Made by a program: the position numbers and the translations under genes
Part shown: positions 49,207 through 57,656 of the stretch, piece by piece
How positions within the stretch are numbered: position 1 is the first letter of the stretch
Layout: the number at the start of each line of letters is the position of its first letter
Notes under the pieces: model-generated
Told to the model about the DNA's origin: nothing
What the model saw: the letters and a program-made list of their open reading frames with translations, nothing else
Databases searched by the model: none
Assembly (NCBI GenBank): GCA_023411175.1
Contig: JAEYPB010000043.1
Span: 35,712 to 99,711 of the forward strand
Direction: 5' to 3'
Length of the DNA stretch: 64,000 bases
From: Bacillota bacterium
Lineage (GTDB): Bacteria > Bacillota > Clostridia > Christensenellales > Aristaeellaceae

Positions 49207-49461
49207 TTGATCCTGTTGACCAGCCTGAACGGCGAGCGGATCTACCTGAACCCAGGCCTGATCGAACTGATCGAAATGGTTCCGGATACCCTCGTCACCA
49301 TGACCAACGGGAAAAAACACCTGGTTCGCGAATCCGGCCAGGAGGTGGCCTCCGGGATCGAGGATTACCGCGTCAAGATTCTGTCCCGTTCGATGGATCC
49401 GCTGAACCTATGCGCGAACATCGACGCCTCGCGAGGCGGACGGGGCGATTCGGAGGAATAA
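49207..49461 (+). CDS. flbD: Flagellar FlbD family protein
   Basis: 84 residues. The family core is MILLTSLNGERIYLNPGLIE and TLVTMTNGKKHLVRES. FlbD proteins (SwrD in Bacillus) affect stator torque or swarming power. The TTG at 49207 has GGAGG 8 nt upstream. In Bacillus relatives motAB or fliL follow; here fliM starts 3 nt after the stop. Confidence 0.88.
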   Translation: MILLTSLNGERIYLNPGLIELIEMVPDTLVTMTNGKKHLVRESGQEVASGIEDYRVKILSRSMDPLNLCANIDASRGGRGDSEE

Positions 49462-49464
49462 TCC

Positions 49465-50454
49465 ATGCCCGAAGTCCTGTCACAGAGCCAGATCGACGCG
49501 CTTTTGAGCGAACTCGCCGGCCAAGACGAGGCCGCCGCCGCCGCCACCATCGAGGAGCGCAAGGTCCGGGCCTACAACTTCAGAAACCCCAAAAAGCTGA
49601 CGAGGGATCAGCAGAAGGTGCTGCGAGGCCTGGGCGAGGTCTTTGCGCGGCATCTCGCCTCGTATCTTGCGGGTTTGACACGCACCTACTGCGAGGCCAA
49701 CTTGGTCTCGCTGGAGGAGCATCCCTACATGGAATACAACAACGCGCTGCCAGATACGCAGGTGACCGCCGTGCTGGATATGAACCTCGTCAAGAGCGCG
49801 ATGCTTCTGGATCTGTCCAACACCATCACCTTCGCGCTGATTGAGCGCATGTTTGGCGGCGCGATCATCGACCGTGAACCCCCGGCCCGGGAGTTCACCG
49901 ACATCGAAATCACGCTGATGGAGCGCATCGTAAGGCGCATTGCGGCGCTTCTGCAAGAGGCGTGGACGTTCACCCCGGACGTGCAGATTTCTATGCGCCA
50001 GATGGAGACCAACACGCGCTTTATCAAGTCCATCGGCATGGACGACATGGTGACGACGATGGTTCTGTCGGTCTCGCTGAACCAGGTCAAGGGCACCATC
50101 ACGTGCTGCATGCCGTGCATGGAGCTATTGCCCCTTCTGGAGGATGCAATTGCCGAACAGTCCGGTACAAACCACAAAGAGGACGAGGAGTCCAAGGCGG
50201 CCGCCGCGGAATCCAGGGGCGCGCTGCTCACAAGGCTTCAGGACGCCACCGCCGATGTGTGCGGCATCCTGGGCTCCACCACGATGACCATGCGCGAGGT
50301 CGTGGACTTGCAGCCCGGCGACGTCATCCGCCTGGACCAGACCGTGGGTACCCCCGCCGTTATCACCGTCAACGGGAAAAAATGGTTCTTCGGCTCGCCG
50401 GGAATCAATCGCAACAAAATGGCGCTGCGCATCAACCGGCAGTACGCCGTGTGA
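49465..50454 (+). CDS. fliM: Flagellar motor switch protein FliM
   Basis: 329 residues, C-ring protein. The N-terminal peptide VLSQSQIDALLSEL is the CheY-P docking motif, so the switch is meant to respond to chemotaxis. The middle CheC-like domain and the C-terminal SpoA/FliN-like domain (VVDLQPGDVIRLDQTVGTPA) follow. GGAGG before ATG 49465. Directly followed by fliY. Confidence 0.95.
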   Translation: MPEVLSQSQIDALLSELAGQDEAAAAATIEERKVRAYNFRNPKKLTRDQQKVLRGLGEVFARHLASYLAGLTRTYCEANLVSLEEHPYMEYNNALPDTQVTAVLDMNLVKSAMLLDLSNTITFALIERMFGGAIIDREPPAREFTDIEITLMERIVRRIAALLQEAWTFTPDVQISMRQMETNTRFIKSIGMDDMVTTMVLSVSLNQVKGTITCCMPCMELLPLLEDAIAEQSGTNHKEDEESKAAAAESRGALLTRLQDATADVCGILGSTTMTMREVVDLQPGDVIRLDQTVGTPAVITVNGKKWFFGSPGINRNKMALRINRQYAV

Positions 50455-50472
50455 GGAAGGTCGTTTCGTAAG

Positions 50473-51681
50473 ATGGGCAAGAACGATTTGCAAAAGAACA
50501 ACGGAGCGCCGGGTCTCAATACTATTGAGATCGATACCATCGGCGAGATCCTCAACATCAGCATGGGCGCCGCCGCAACGGCCATCTCCCTGATGTTGAG
50601 CCGCCAGGTGGTTATCACGACGCCCACCGTAAAGGTCATTCCACCCAGCGAGTTCGATTTCACCCGGCTTGAACCGGCCTTGGGCATCGAAATCGAATAC
50701 AGCGAGGGTTTGCACGGCTCCAACATCATGATCATGAGCGTCAGGGATGCCCGCGCGATCGTGGGGCTTCTTTTGCAGGACAGCGGCGGCGAGGAGTCCC
50801 TGTCCAGCGCCGAGATGGACGAACTGCAGCTCAGCGCGCTGGGCGAGATCATGAACCAGATGATGGGTGCCTCCAGCACCGCGCTGGCGACCTTCCTGAA
50901 TCGAAGCATCAACATCTCCCCGCCCCAATCCTTCGAGATGTCGGAATCCACCGACCGCTTCGATTGGCTGAAGGCGCAGGAATTTATTGTAACGGTTGGC
51001 TTCCGCTTCGTGGTGGAGGAACTCCTCGACAGCGAGTTCATCACCGTCATGCCGGTGGAATTCACGCGGGATCTGGTCAATAACGCGATGTCGATGGGCG
51101 ACGAGGAAGACGACGGCGCGCCGCCCCATGAAGCCTTACCGGAGTACGACGATGATTCGGATCCGATCACCGGGCACAGGCAGGTTCCCGCGCCCATTTA
51201 TGACGCGGACTACCCGACCGAGCCGCCGAAAAGCACCCACAAGCGCCAAGCGCCGCCGGAGCCCGCTCCGAGGCCAAAAGCGGAACCCCGTCCGGAACCG
51301 CGGTATGAGCCCCGGTACGACCCCAGGTATGAGCCGGAACCCGTTCCGGAGCGCCGCGCGCCGCGCAGGAGCGTGGAGGTCAAGCCCCTCGCTTTCGCCA
51401 GCCTGGACAACGGCGGCTCGGAGGATGCCGATCAGGTCAATCTGGATCTCGTGATGGACATCGACCTGAGCGTGGTGGTGGAGATCGGCCGCACCAAAAA
51501 GCTGGTCAAGGAGATCGTGGGGCTCCGGCAGGGCTCCATCGTCGAACTGGACAAGCAGGCGGGCGAGCCCGTGGACATCATGGTCAACGGCAAGCTGATC
51601 GCCCGGGGCGACGTGGTGGTCATTGACGACAACTTCGGCGTACGAATCACCGAAATCGTCGGCAGCCTGACAAAACCGTAG
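50473..51681 (+). CDS. fliY: Flagellar motor switch phosphatase FliY (CheC-FliN fusion)
   Basis: 402 residues. Residues about 18-200 are CheC-like with two phosphatase motifs of the E-x2-N type (IGEILNISMGAAATAI and LGEIMNQMMGASSTAL). A linker rich in Pro, Arg and Glu (residues about 225-305) joins it to a FliN/SpoA domain (LVMDIDLSVVVEIGRTKKLV, ITEIVGSLTKP). It builds the C-ring and dephosphorylates CheY-P in Firmicutes. cheY itself does not follow, unlike in Bacillus. Confidence 0.94.
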   Translation: MGKNDLQKNNGAPGLNTIEIDTIGEILNISMGAAATAISLMLSRQVVITTPTVKVIPPSEFDFTRLEPALGIEIEYSEGLHGSNIMIMSVRDARAIVGLLLQDSGGEESLSSAEMDELQLSALGEIMNQMMGASSTALATFLNRSINISPPQSFEMSESTDRFDWLKAQEFIVTVGFRFVVEELLDSEFITVMPVEFTRDLVNNAMSMGDEEDDGAPPHEALPEYDDDSDPITGHRQVPAPIYDADYPTEPPKSTHKRQAPPEPAPRPKAEPRPEPRYEPRYDPRYEPEPVPERRAPRRSVEVKPLAFASLDNGGSEDADQVNLDLVMDIDLSVVVEIGRTKKLVKEIVGLRQGSIVELDKQAGEPVDIMVNGKLIARGDVVVIDDNFGVRITEIVGSLTKP

Positions 51682-51713
51682 CGGCCAAATTGCGTTTTTA
51701 AGGGGTGGGCAGC

Positions 51714-52238
51714 TTGTCGGACGCACTGGATACCGTTTCCCTGATCTCTCCCATGCTGGGGGTTGTGGCGGTCATCATCCTGGCCTACCTCACCACCAAG
51801 TGGCTGGCGACCCGCGGTTCGTTCAAGCCCGCCGCGGGCAAGCGCATCCGGGTGATCGAGCGTGTTCCTCTGACCCGGGATACCTACCTGGCGCTGGTGC
51901 GCGTGCGCGGGCGGACGTACCTGCTCTCCGTCGGCCCCGGCCGGGTGGATCAAATCGGCGAGCTGGCGGACGGCGCGGTCTCCCCGGGCGGGTTGGAGCA
52001 CTCGGCGGAGGATTTTGAATCGCTGCTCTCCCAGCGCATGAACGGGCTCAGGCGGGCGCCTAAGCAGGAACCGCGCCGCTTCCAGAACGAGCACGCGGAC
52101 GAGCGCGCACGGCGTTTCAGGGACGAGTACTCAGACGAGCGCCCGCGCCGCTTCCGCGAAACGCCTGCAGACGAGCGCGCACGGCGTTACGAGGATCAGT
52201 ATCGGGAGGAGCGCCCCCGGCGAGGCGCACGGCGATGA
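51714..52238 (+). CDS. fliO: Flagellar biosynthetic protein FliO
   Basis: 174 residues from TTG 51714 (AAGGGG 10 nt upstream; a GTG at 51705 is an alternative). A single membrane helix near residues 10-30 (ISPMLGVVAVIILAYLTTKW) and a cytosolic FliO domain (IRVIERVPLTRDTYLALVRV) are seen. The C-terminus is unusual: four 12-residue tandem repeats of Arg/Asp/Glu type (e.g. RRFRDEYSDERP). It is weakly conserved as a family; position before fliP makes the call firm. FliO helps assemble the FliP-FliR export gate. The stop overlaps fliP. Confidence 0.85.
   Translation: MSDALDTVSLISPMLGVVAVIILAYLTTKWLATRGSFKPAAGKRIRVIERVPLTRDTYLALVRVRGRTYLLSVGPGRVDQIGELADGAVSPGGLEHSAEDFESLLSQRMNGLRRAPKQEPRRFQNEHADERARRFRDEYSDERPRRFRETPADERARRYEDQYREERPRRGARR
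52074..52217. repeat. Four 36-bp tandem repeats in the fliO 3' end
   Basis: Units at 52074-52109, 52110-52145, 52146-52181 and 52182-52217 encode 12-residue charged repeats with the shared pattern RRF....ADERA/P. The DNA copies are diverged but in register. Confidence 0.85.
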
Positions 52239-53068
52239 TGCGAAGAATTGTTAGACCGGCGCTCTTTCCGGCGATCCTTCTGGCGCTCTTCCTGGTTCTT
52301 GCACCCACGGCTCTGGCCGAAAGCGCGTTGCCCGCCGCCCCGGTAACCCCGGCGGCTCCGGTGACATCGGCTCAGGACACCGATACAGGGGGCATCAGCT
52401 CGGTACTTCCGATCACCTCCATCGGAGGCATCGATCTGGGCGAGAGTTCGGACCTTCTGGAGATTCTCCTGGGGCTGACGGTGCTGGCGCTTTTGCCGTC
52501 GATCCTGATCATGACCACCTGCTTCACCCGGATCGTGATCGTGCTGAGCTGCCTGAGAAACGCCATCGGCCTTCAGCAGACGCCGCCAAACCAGGTGCTG
52601 GTGGGTATCGCGCTGTTTTTGTCGCTGTTCATCATGTCTCCGGTGGTCGGGGAGATCAACGAAACCGCCTACCAGCCCTACGAGCGCGGCGAGATCACCC
52701 AGATGGAGGCCATGACCAAAGCCGTGACGCCGCTGCGCCAGTTCATGCTCAAAAACACCAACACGCAGGACCTGAACCTGTTTCTGGAGCTTGGAAACTA
52801 CGAGCAGCCGGAGTCGCTGGACGACGTGAACCTTACCGTGGTCATCCCCGCCTTCGTGACCAGCGAACTCAAGCGGGCGTTTCTGATCGGCTTCCTGCTC
52901 TACCTGCCGTTTCTGGTGATCGACATGGTGGTGGCGAGCACGCTGATGAGCCTGGGCATGGTCATGCTGCCGCCGGTGCTCATCTCGCTGCCGTTCAAGT
53001 TGATGATCTTCGTTCTGGTGGACGGCTGGGCCATGGTGATAAAGTCGCTGGTGATGAGTTTCAACTAG
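52235..53068 (+). CDS. fliP: Flagellar export gate protein FliP
   Basis: 277 residues with a signal peptide (ALFPAILLALFLVLAPTALA) and four membrane helices. Signatures: PSILIMTTCFTRIVIVLSCL, LRNAIGLQQTPPNQVLVGIA, FVTSELKRAFLIGFLLYLPF and LPFKLMIFVLVDGWAMVIKS. Core of the FliPQR export gate. Overlaps the fliO stop by ATGA. Confidence 0.96.
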   Translation: MMRRIVRPALFPAILLALFLVLAPTALAESALPAAPVTPAAPVTSAQDTDTGGISSVLPITSIGGIDLGESSDLLEILLGLTVLALLPSILIMTTCFTRIVIVLSCLRNAIGLQQTPPNQVLVGIALFLSLFIMSPVVGEINETAYQPYERGEITQMEAMTKAVTPLRQFMLKNTNTQDLNLFLELGNYEQPESLDDVNLTVVIPAFVTSELKRAFLIGFLLYLPFLVIDMVVASTLMSLGMVMLPPVLISLPFKLMIFVLVDGWAMVIKSLVMSFN

Positions 53069-53096
53069 CGCCGAAAGAAAATGGGCTTTGGGCGCG

Positions 53097-53137
53097 AAGG
53101 CCTGCGCGGCCTTTTTAAAGCGCCAGACATGTGGCGC
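53097..53137 (+). promoter_or_regulatory. Terminator-like and second hairpin between fliP and fliQ
   Basis: AAGGCC-TGCGC-GGCCTT followed by TTT (53097-53116) and then GCGCCA-GACATG-TGGCGC (53120-53137) lie in the 85-bp fliP-fliQ gap, just before the fliQ ribosome site AGGAGG. The first resembles a weak intrinsic terminator and could lower expression of the distal genes. Confidence 0.4.
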
Positions 53138-53153
53138 GCGAGGAGGAAGACGG

Positions 53154-53420
53154 ATGTCGGAGGCGGGAATTGTTTCGGTGCTCAGGGACGCGCTGTCGAC
53201 GGCGCTCACCATGTCGGCGCCTTTTCTTGCGGTGAGCGTGGGCATCGGCGTCGTGGTGTCGGTGATCCAGGCGGCCACGCAGATCCACGAGCAGAACGTC
53301 GGGTTCGTGTTCAAGGTGCTGGCCATTGCGCTCGTTCTGATCGCGACGGGTTCCTGGCTGATCGCGGGCGGGGTGGACCTGTTCTCGCGGACGTTCGCCG
53401 CCATTGACTCGATGAAATAG
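53154..53420 (+). CDS. fliQ: Flagellar export gate protein FliQ
   Basis: 88 residues, two membrane helices (MSAPFLAVSVGIGVVVSVIQ and VLAIALVLIATGSWLIAGGV) joined by the AATQIHEQNVGFVFK loop typical of FliQ. ATG 53154 with AGGAGG upstream. Confidence 0.95.
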   Translation: MSEAGIVSVLRDALSTALTMSAPFLAVSVGIGVVVSVIQAATQIHEQNVGFVFKVLAIALVLIATGSWLIAGGVDLFSRTFAAIDSMK

Positions 53421-53471
53421 CGTCGCCCGCTGCCCAAGCGATCGGCTGACGGGGCGAAAGGAGGCGCGCGA

Positions 53472-54245
53472 GTGACGCTGGACTACGGCCAATTCCTTCA
53501 ATTTCTCCTGGTGTTCACCCGCATGTCGGGCGCGCTGCTGATGAACCCGTTCTTCACGCGCCGCAGCGTGCCGGTCATCGCGAAGGTCGGCCTTTCGCTG
53601 CTTCTGGCGATCGTGACGGCCCCAACCCTTACCGGCGCCGCGCCCACCTTCCCCACCCAGCTCTCGTTCATGCTGGCGCTCCTTCGGGAGATGTTTCTGG
53701 GCTACGCGCTGGGCCTCGTGATGAACTTGTTCCTGTCCTGGGTGCTTGTGGCGGGCGAAGTCATGGACATGGAAATGGGCACCAGCGTCAGCAAGATCTA
53801 CGACCCGCAGAGCGGCGTCTCGATGCCGGTCACCGGCACCGCGCTCAACATCCTGATCACGCTGATCTTCTTCGCCGCCGACGGCCACCTGACGCTGATC
53901 CGGATTCTGGCAACATCGCTTCAGATGTTTCCGCCGGGGCCCACGATGGTCAGCTTCGAGGTGGGGCGGCACATCGCGCTGTTAATGGGCGACATCCTGG
54001 TGCTCACGCTGAAGCTGGCGATGCCGGTCATGGCGATCGAACTGCTCACCGAAGCGGGTCAGGGGATTCTGATGCGCATCTCCCCGCAGATCAACATCTT
54101 CGTGGTGGGGATTCAACTGAAGATCGGCATCGGCATCGCGGTGGTGATTCTGGCGCTGCCGGCCATGACCCGGCTGATAGACGCCACGCTCTCCGAGATG
54201 TTCATCCAGCTGCAAAAGAGCCTGACCATGCTGCTGCAAGGATAA
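53472..54245 (+). CDS. fliR: Flagellar export gate protein FliR
   Basis: 257 residues, six predicted membrane helices. Motifs FTRMSGALLMNPFFTRRSVP, LGYALGLVMNLFLSWVLVAG and MRISPQINIFVVGIQLKIGI are characteristic. GTG start at 53472 after AAAGGAGG. Confidence 0.95.
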   Translation: MTLDYGQFLQFLLVFTRMSGALLMNPFFTRRSVPVIAKVGLSLLLAIVTAPTLTGAAPTFPTQLSFMLALLREMFLGYALGLVMNLFLSWVLVAGEVMDMEMGTSVSKIYDPQSGVSMPVTGTALNILITLIFFAADGHLTLIRILATSLQMFPPGPTMVSFEVGRHIALLMGDILVLTLKLAMPVMAIELLTEAGQGILMRISPQINIFVVGIQLKIGIGIAVVILALPAMTRLIDATLSEMFIQLQKSLTMLLQG

Positions 54246-54273
54246 ACCGCGGCGTGCGAAGGGAGGTGGGACA

Positions 54274-55338
54274 GTGGACAACGGCTCCAAGACCGAACGC
54301 GCAACACCGAGAAAAAAAGAAGACGAGCGAAAAAAAGGCAATATATTCCAAAGTAAGGACATTACGAACTCGGTGACGCTGCTCGGCATCGCTTACCTCT
54401 TCAAACTGGGCGGCAACTGGCTGTTCGGGACAATGGAGCGGGTCATGCGCGAAGGCTGCGCCAGCCTCACCCTCACCCAAACGCTGACGGTCAAGGAAGC
54501 CGCGGGGTTCATGGCCAACTTCAGCATCGACATGGCGGTTCTCATCGTGCCCGTCGCGGCGGCGTCAATGTTCATGGGGCTCGCGCTGACGGGCGTTCAG
54601 ACCAGGTTCCTGTTCACGCCCAGCCTCCTGGGGCCGAAACTCTCCCGGATCAACCCGCTGTCCGGCCTCAAGAACCTGTTTTCCCCCAAGACGGTGGTCG
54701 AGCTGCTCAAATCGATCATCAAGGTTACGATCATCGGACTCATCCTCTACTCCGACATCAGCGCGCGGCTCTCCGCCGCCACGCTCTCCCCGCTGATTAA
54801 CCCCGAGAGCAGCATGCGCTGGCTGGCGGAAGCAGTCTTCGATATGACCGTGCGCATCGCCATGTTCATGGCGATCTTCTCCGCCTTTGACTACCTCTAC
54901 CAGTGGTGGGACTACGAAAAGCGGATGCGCATGACGAAGGAAGAGGTCAAGGAAGAGCACAAGCGCATGGAGGGCGACCCGAACATCAAGGGTCGAATCC
55001 GCTCGATACAGCGCCGCATGGCACAGGCGCGAATGATGCACAAAGTACCCACCGCCGACGTGGTCGTTAAAAACCCGACGCACTACGCGGTGGCGCTCAA
55101 GTATGAGCCGTCCCGGAACGCCTCCCCGGTGGTGGTGGCCAAGGGCGTCGACCTGGTGGCCCTTCGGATCATCCGCATCGCGGAGGAAAACGGCGTGTAC
55201 GTCACCGAAAACCGACCGCTGGCCCGCGGACTCTACGAAGCGGTGGAGCTTGACCATGAGATCCCCGAGCAGTTTTTTAAGCCCGTGGCCGACATCATCG
55301 CGTTTATCTACAACCTGAAGAAGAGGCGGCCTGGATGA
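54274..55338 (+). CDS. flhB: Flagellar export specificity switch protein FlhB
   Basis: 354 residues; four membrane helices and a cytosolic C-terminal domain with the autocleavage site NPTH at residues 267-270 (ADVVVKNPTHYAVALKYEPS). The N-terminus KTERATPRKKEDERKKGNIF is typical. GTG start with GGGAGG upstream. The last 29 coding bases plus stop are part of a direct repeat whose second copy carries the flhA start. Confidence 0.96.
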   Translation: MDNGSKTERATPRKKEDERKKGNIFQSKDITNSVTLLGIAYLFKLGGNWLFGTMERVMREGCASLTLTQTLTVKEAAGFMANFSIDMAVLIVPVAAASMFMGLALTGVQTRFLFTPSLLGPKLSRINPLSGLKNLFSPKTVVELLKSIIKVTIIGLILYSDISARLSAATLSPLINPESSMRWLAEAVFDMTVRIAMFMAIFSAFDYLYQWWDYEKRMRMTKEEVKEEHKRMEGDPNIKGRIRSIQRRMAQARMMHKVPTADVVVKNPTHYAVALKYEPSRNASPVVVAKGVDLVALRIIRIAEENGVYVTENRPLARGLYEAVELDHEIPEQFFKPVADIIAFIYNLKKRRPG

Positions 55339-55580
55339 AGACCACGCGCTGACGCGCCGCGCCGCCAATCCCTCCGGTTTTCGCGGCGCGAAGGTACGAA
55401 ATCTGCGCGGGCCTGAAATTCCCCGGAATTTCCGGGCGGCCCGCTGACCAATGGATGTTTTTCCGCCGCCAGTGTGCGCACTGGCTATGGAAAAGCGTTT
55501 CCGGCGCGCATGTCGCCGGAAACGAAAAAAATCGGCCGGAGAAAGCCGACAACCTGAAGAAGAGGCGGCCTGGATGAAGA
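55310..55580. repeat. 32-bp direct repeat flanking a 207-bp insertion at the flhB/flhA junction
   Basis: An identical 32-nt sequence occurs at 55310-55341 (end of flhB and its stop) and 55549-55580 (ribosome site and start of flhA). Similarity goes on past the repeat if 10 nt are skipped in copy 1 (ACCACGCGCTGACGC against ACAACGCGCTGACGC). Between them is a GC-rich segment with a perfect 11-bp inverted repeat (CGTTTCCGGCG / CGCCGGAAACG, about 55496-55524) and two smaller dyads. Restoring a single copy would recreate an ATGA overlap of flhB and flhA. Confidence 0.85.
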
Positions 55581-57625
55581 AAATTCTCGACAACGCGCTG
55601 ACGCTGTTCGTCGTCGGCATCATATTCCTGCTCATCATCCCGCTGAACACGGCGTTTCTTGATGTAATGCTGATCATCAACATCGCCGTGTCGCTGGTGA
55701 TCCTCCTGATCTCGATGTACATCAAGGAAGCGCTGGAATTTTCGGTGTTCCCGTCGGTGCTCCTGGTCACGACGCTCTTGCGCGTTGGCCTCAACGTATC
55801 CTCCACCCGGCTGATCCTGGGCAACGGCGGCGACGCCGGCTCGGTCATCCGGACCTTCGGCCAGTTCGTCATCGGCGGCAATGCGGTGGTCGGATTCATC
55901 GTGTTCTTGATCATCGTCATCGTGCAGTTCATCGTCATCACCAAGGGTTCCGAGCGCGTGGCCGAGGTGGCCGCGAGGTTCACGCTGGACGCCATGCCCG
56001 GCAAGCAGATGGCCGTGGACGCCGACCTCAACTCCGGCCTGATCGACGACGCCACCGCCAAGATCCGCCGCCAGAAGGTGCAGCGGGAGGCCGACTTCTA
56101 CGGCTCCATGGACGGCGCGGCCAAGTTTATCAAGGGCGACGCCATCGTTTCGATCATCACAATGCTCATCAACAGCGTCGGCGGCATCATCATCGGCCTT
56201 GTGATGAGCGGCAGCAGCCTGCAGGACGTGGTGTCCACCTACATTATCGCCACCGTCGGCGACGGTCTCTCCGCCCAGATCCCGGCGCTGATGATCTCCA
56301 CCGCCACCGGCATGCTGGTGACCCGCGCCGCGTCGGTCAACAGCTTCAGCGAGGACCTCAAAACCCAGATCGTCTCCTACCCCATCGCGCTGATGATCGC
56401 GGGCGCTCTTCTGATCGTGATGTCGCTGATCCCGGGCTTTCCGGTGATCGTGCTGCTCCTCGTGGGCGGGGGCCTGATCGCGCTGGCGCTTATGCTGGAG
56501 CGGCGGCGCGCGCCGGAGTCCGAGCTGGCCGATGCGTCGTCGGCAGACGCCTCGCTGCCGGTCAACGACACGGAGTTCTACAGGAACACCGAAAACATCT
56601 ACTCGCTCTTAAACGTCGAGCCCGTCGAGGTGGAAGTGGGCTACAGCCTGATCCCGCTGGTGGACGAGGCCCGGGGCGGCAACTTCATCAACCGCGTGGT
56701 GATGCTCAGGCGGCAGTTCGCCGAGGAGATGGGCATGGTGGTGCCGGCGGTCACGCTGCGCGACAACGCCGAGCTGGGCGTGAACGAATACGTCATCAAG
56801 CTCAAGGGCGAGGCCATCGCCGGCGGCGAGGTGCTGGCCGACCACTTCCTGGCCATGAACCCCATCGATGGCGCTCAGGAAATCGAGGGCATCGATACGC
56901 TGGAGCCCGCCTTCAAGATCCGCGCCAAGTGGATCACCGCCGACATACGCGACCTGGCCCAGATGAGCGGCTATACGGTCATCGATCCGCTCTCGGTCAT
57001 CGTGACCCACCTGTCGGAGATCATCAAGAAGAACGCCCACGAGCTGTTCGGCCGCAAAGAACTGATCCTGCTCCTGGACAATCTGAAAAAATTCAACCGG
57101 GAGCTGGTGGAGGACCTGGTGCCGGGCGTCGTCTCCCACCTGGACCTTCAGAAGGTGCTGTGCAACCTTCTGGCCGAGCAGATTCCCATCCGAGACCTCC
57201 AGACGATCCTTGAAACGCTGGGCGAGTACGCGCCGAACGTCAAGGATACCGACCTCCTGACCGAATACGTGCGGCAGGCGCTCAAGCGTACGATCACCCG
57301 GCGGTTCGCCCAGGACGGCAGCCTCAAGGTGATTACGCTCAACCCGGAGATCGAAAATCTCATCATGGGCGGCGTGCGCAAGACCGCCGGCAACGCCTAC
57401 GTGTCGCTGGAGCCGTCGGTCATGCAGAATATTCTGAGCGCCCACATGGAGCAGGAAAACCGGCTCAAGGATCAACTGAACGACGTCGTCGTGCTCACCT
57501 CCCCGGTGGTCCGGTGCTACTACCGAAAGATGATCGAGCAGTTCTCCTCGGAAGCGGTCATCCTGTCCTTCAACGAGATCAACCACGACGTAAACATCCA
57601 GGCGCTGGGGACCATCTCCATCTGA
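55574..57625 (+). CDS. flhA: Flagellar export apparatus protein FlhA
   Basis: 683 residues, the largest export gate subunit. Residues 1-320 hold about eight membrane helices and the FHIPEP region (SVFPSVLLVTTLLRVGLNVS, GSERVAEVAARFTLDAMPGK, QMAVDADLNSGLIDDATAKI). The cytosolic domain (residues about 340-683) forms the substrate-docking ring. The ATG at 55574 is the real start; an open frame continues upstream through the inserted segment but lacks homology. GAAGAGG precedes it. Confidence 0.96.
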   Translation: MKKILDNALTLFVVGIIFLLIIPLNTAFLDVMLIINIAVSLVILLISMYIKEALEFSVFPSVLLVTTLLRVGLNVSSTRLILGNGGDAGSVIRTFGQFVIGGNAVVGFIVFLIIVIVQFIVITKGSERVAEVAARFTLDAMPGKQMAVDADLNSGLIDDATAKIRRQKVQREADFYGSMDGAAKFIKGDAIVSIITMLINSVGGIIIGLVMSGSSLQDVVSTYIIATVGDGLSAQIPALMISTATGMLVTRAASVNSFSEDLKTQIVSYPIALMIAGALLIVMSLIPGFPVIVLLLVGGGLIALALMLERRRAPESELADASSADASLPVNDTEFYRNTENIYSLLNVEPVEVEVGYSLIPLVDEARGGNFINRVVMLRRQFAEEMGMVVPAVTLRDNAELGVNEYVIKLKGEAIAGGEVLADHFLAMNPIDGAQEIEGIDTLEPAFKIRAKWITADIRDLAQMSGYTVIDPLSVIVTHLSEIIKKNAHELFGRKELILLLDNLKKFNRELVEDLVPGVVSHLDLQKVLCNLLAEQIPIRDLQTILETLGEYAPNVKDTDLLTEYVRQALKRTITRRFAQDGSLKVITLNPEIENLIMGGVRKTAGNAYVSLEPSVMQNILSAHMEQENRLKDQLNDVVVLTSPVVRCYYRKMIEQFSSEAVILSFNEINHDVNIQALGTISI

Positions 57626-57656
57626 CGGACCCCGCGAGGGCTAGGACGGTACAAAC

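Noticed and set aside
55451..55573. Upstream extension of flhA through the inserted segment
   Set aside because: The extra 41 codons cover the insertion and a large inverted repeat; the conserved FlhA N-terminus and ribosome site support ATG 55574.
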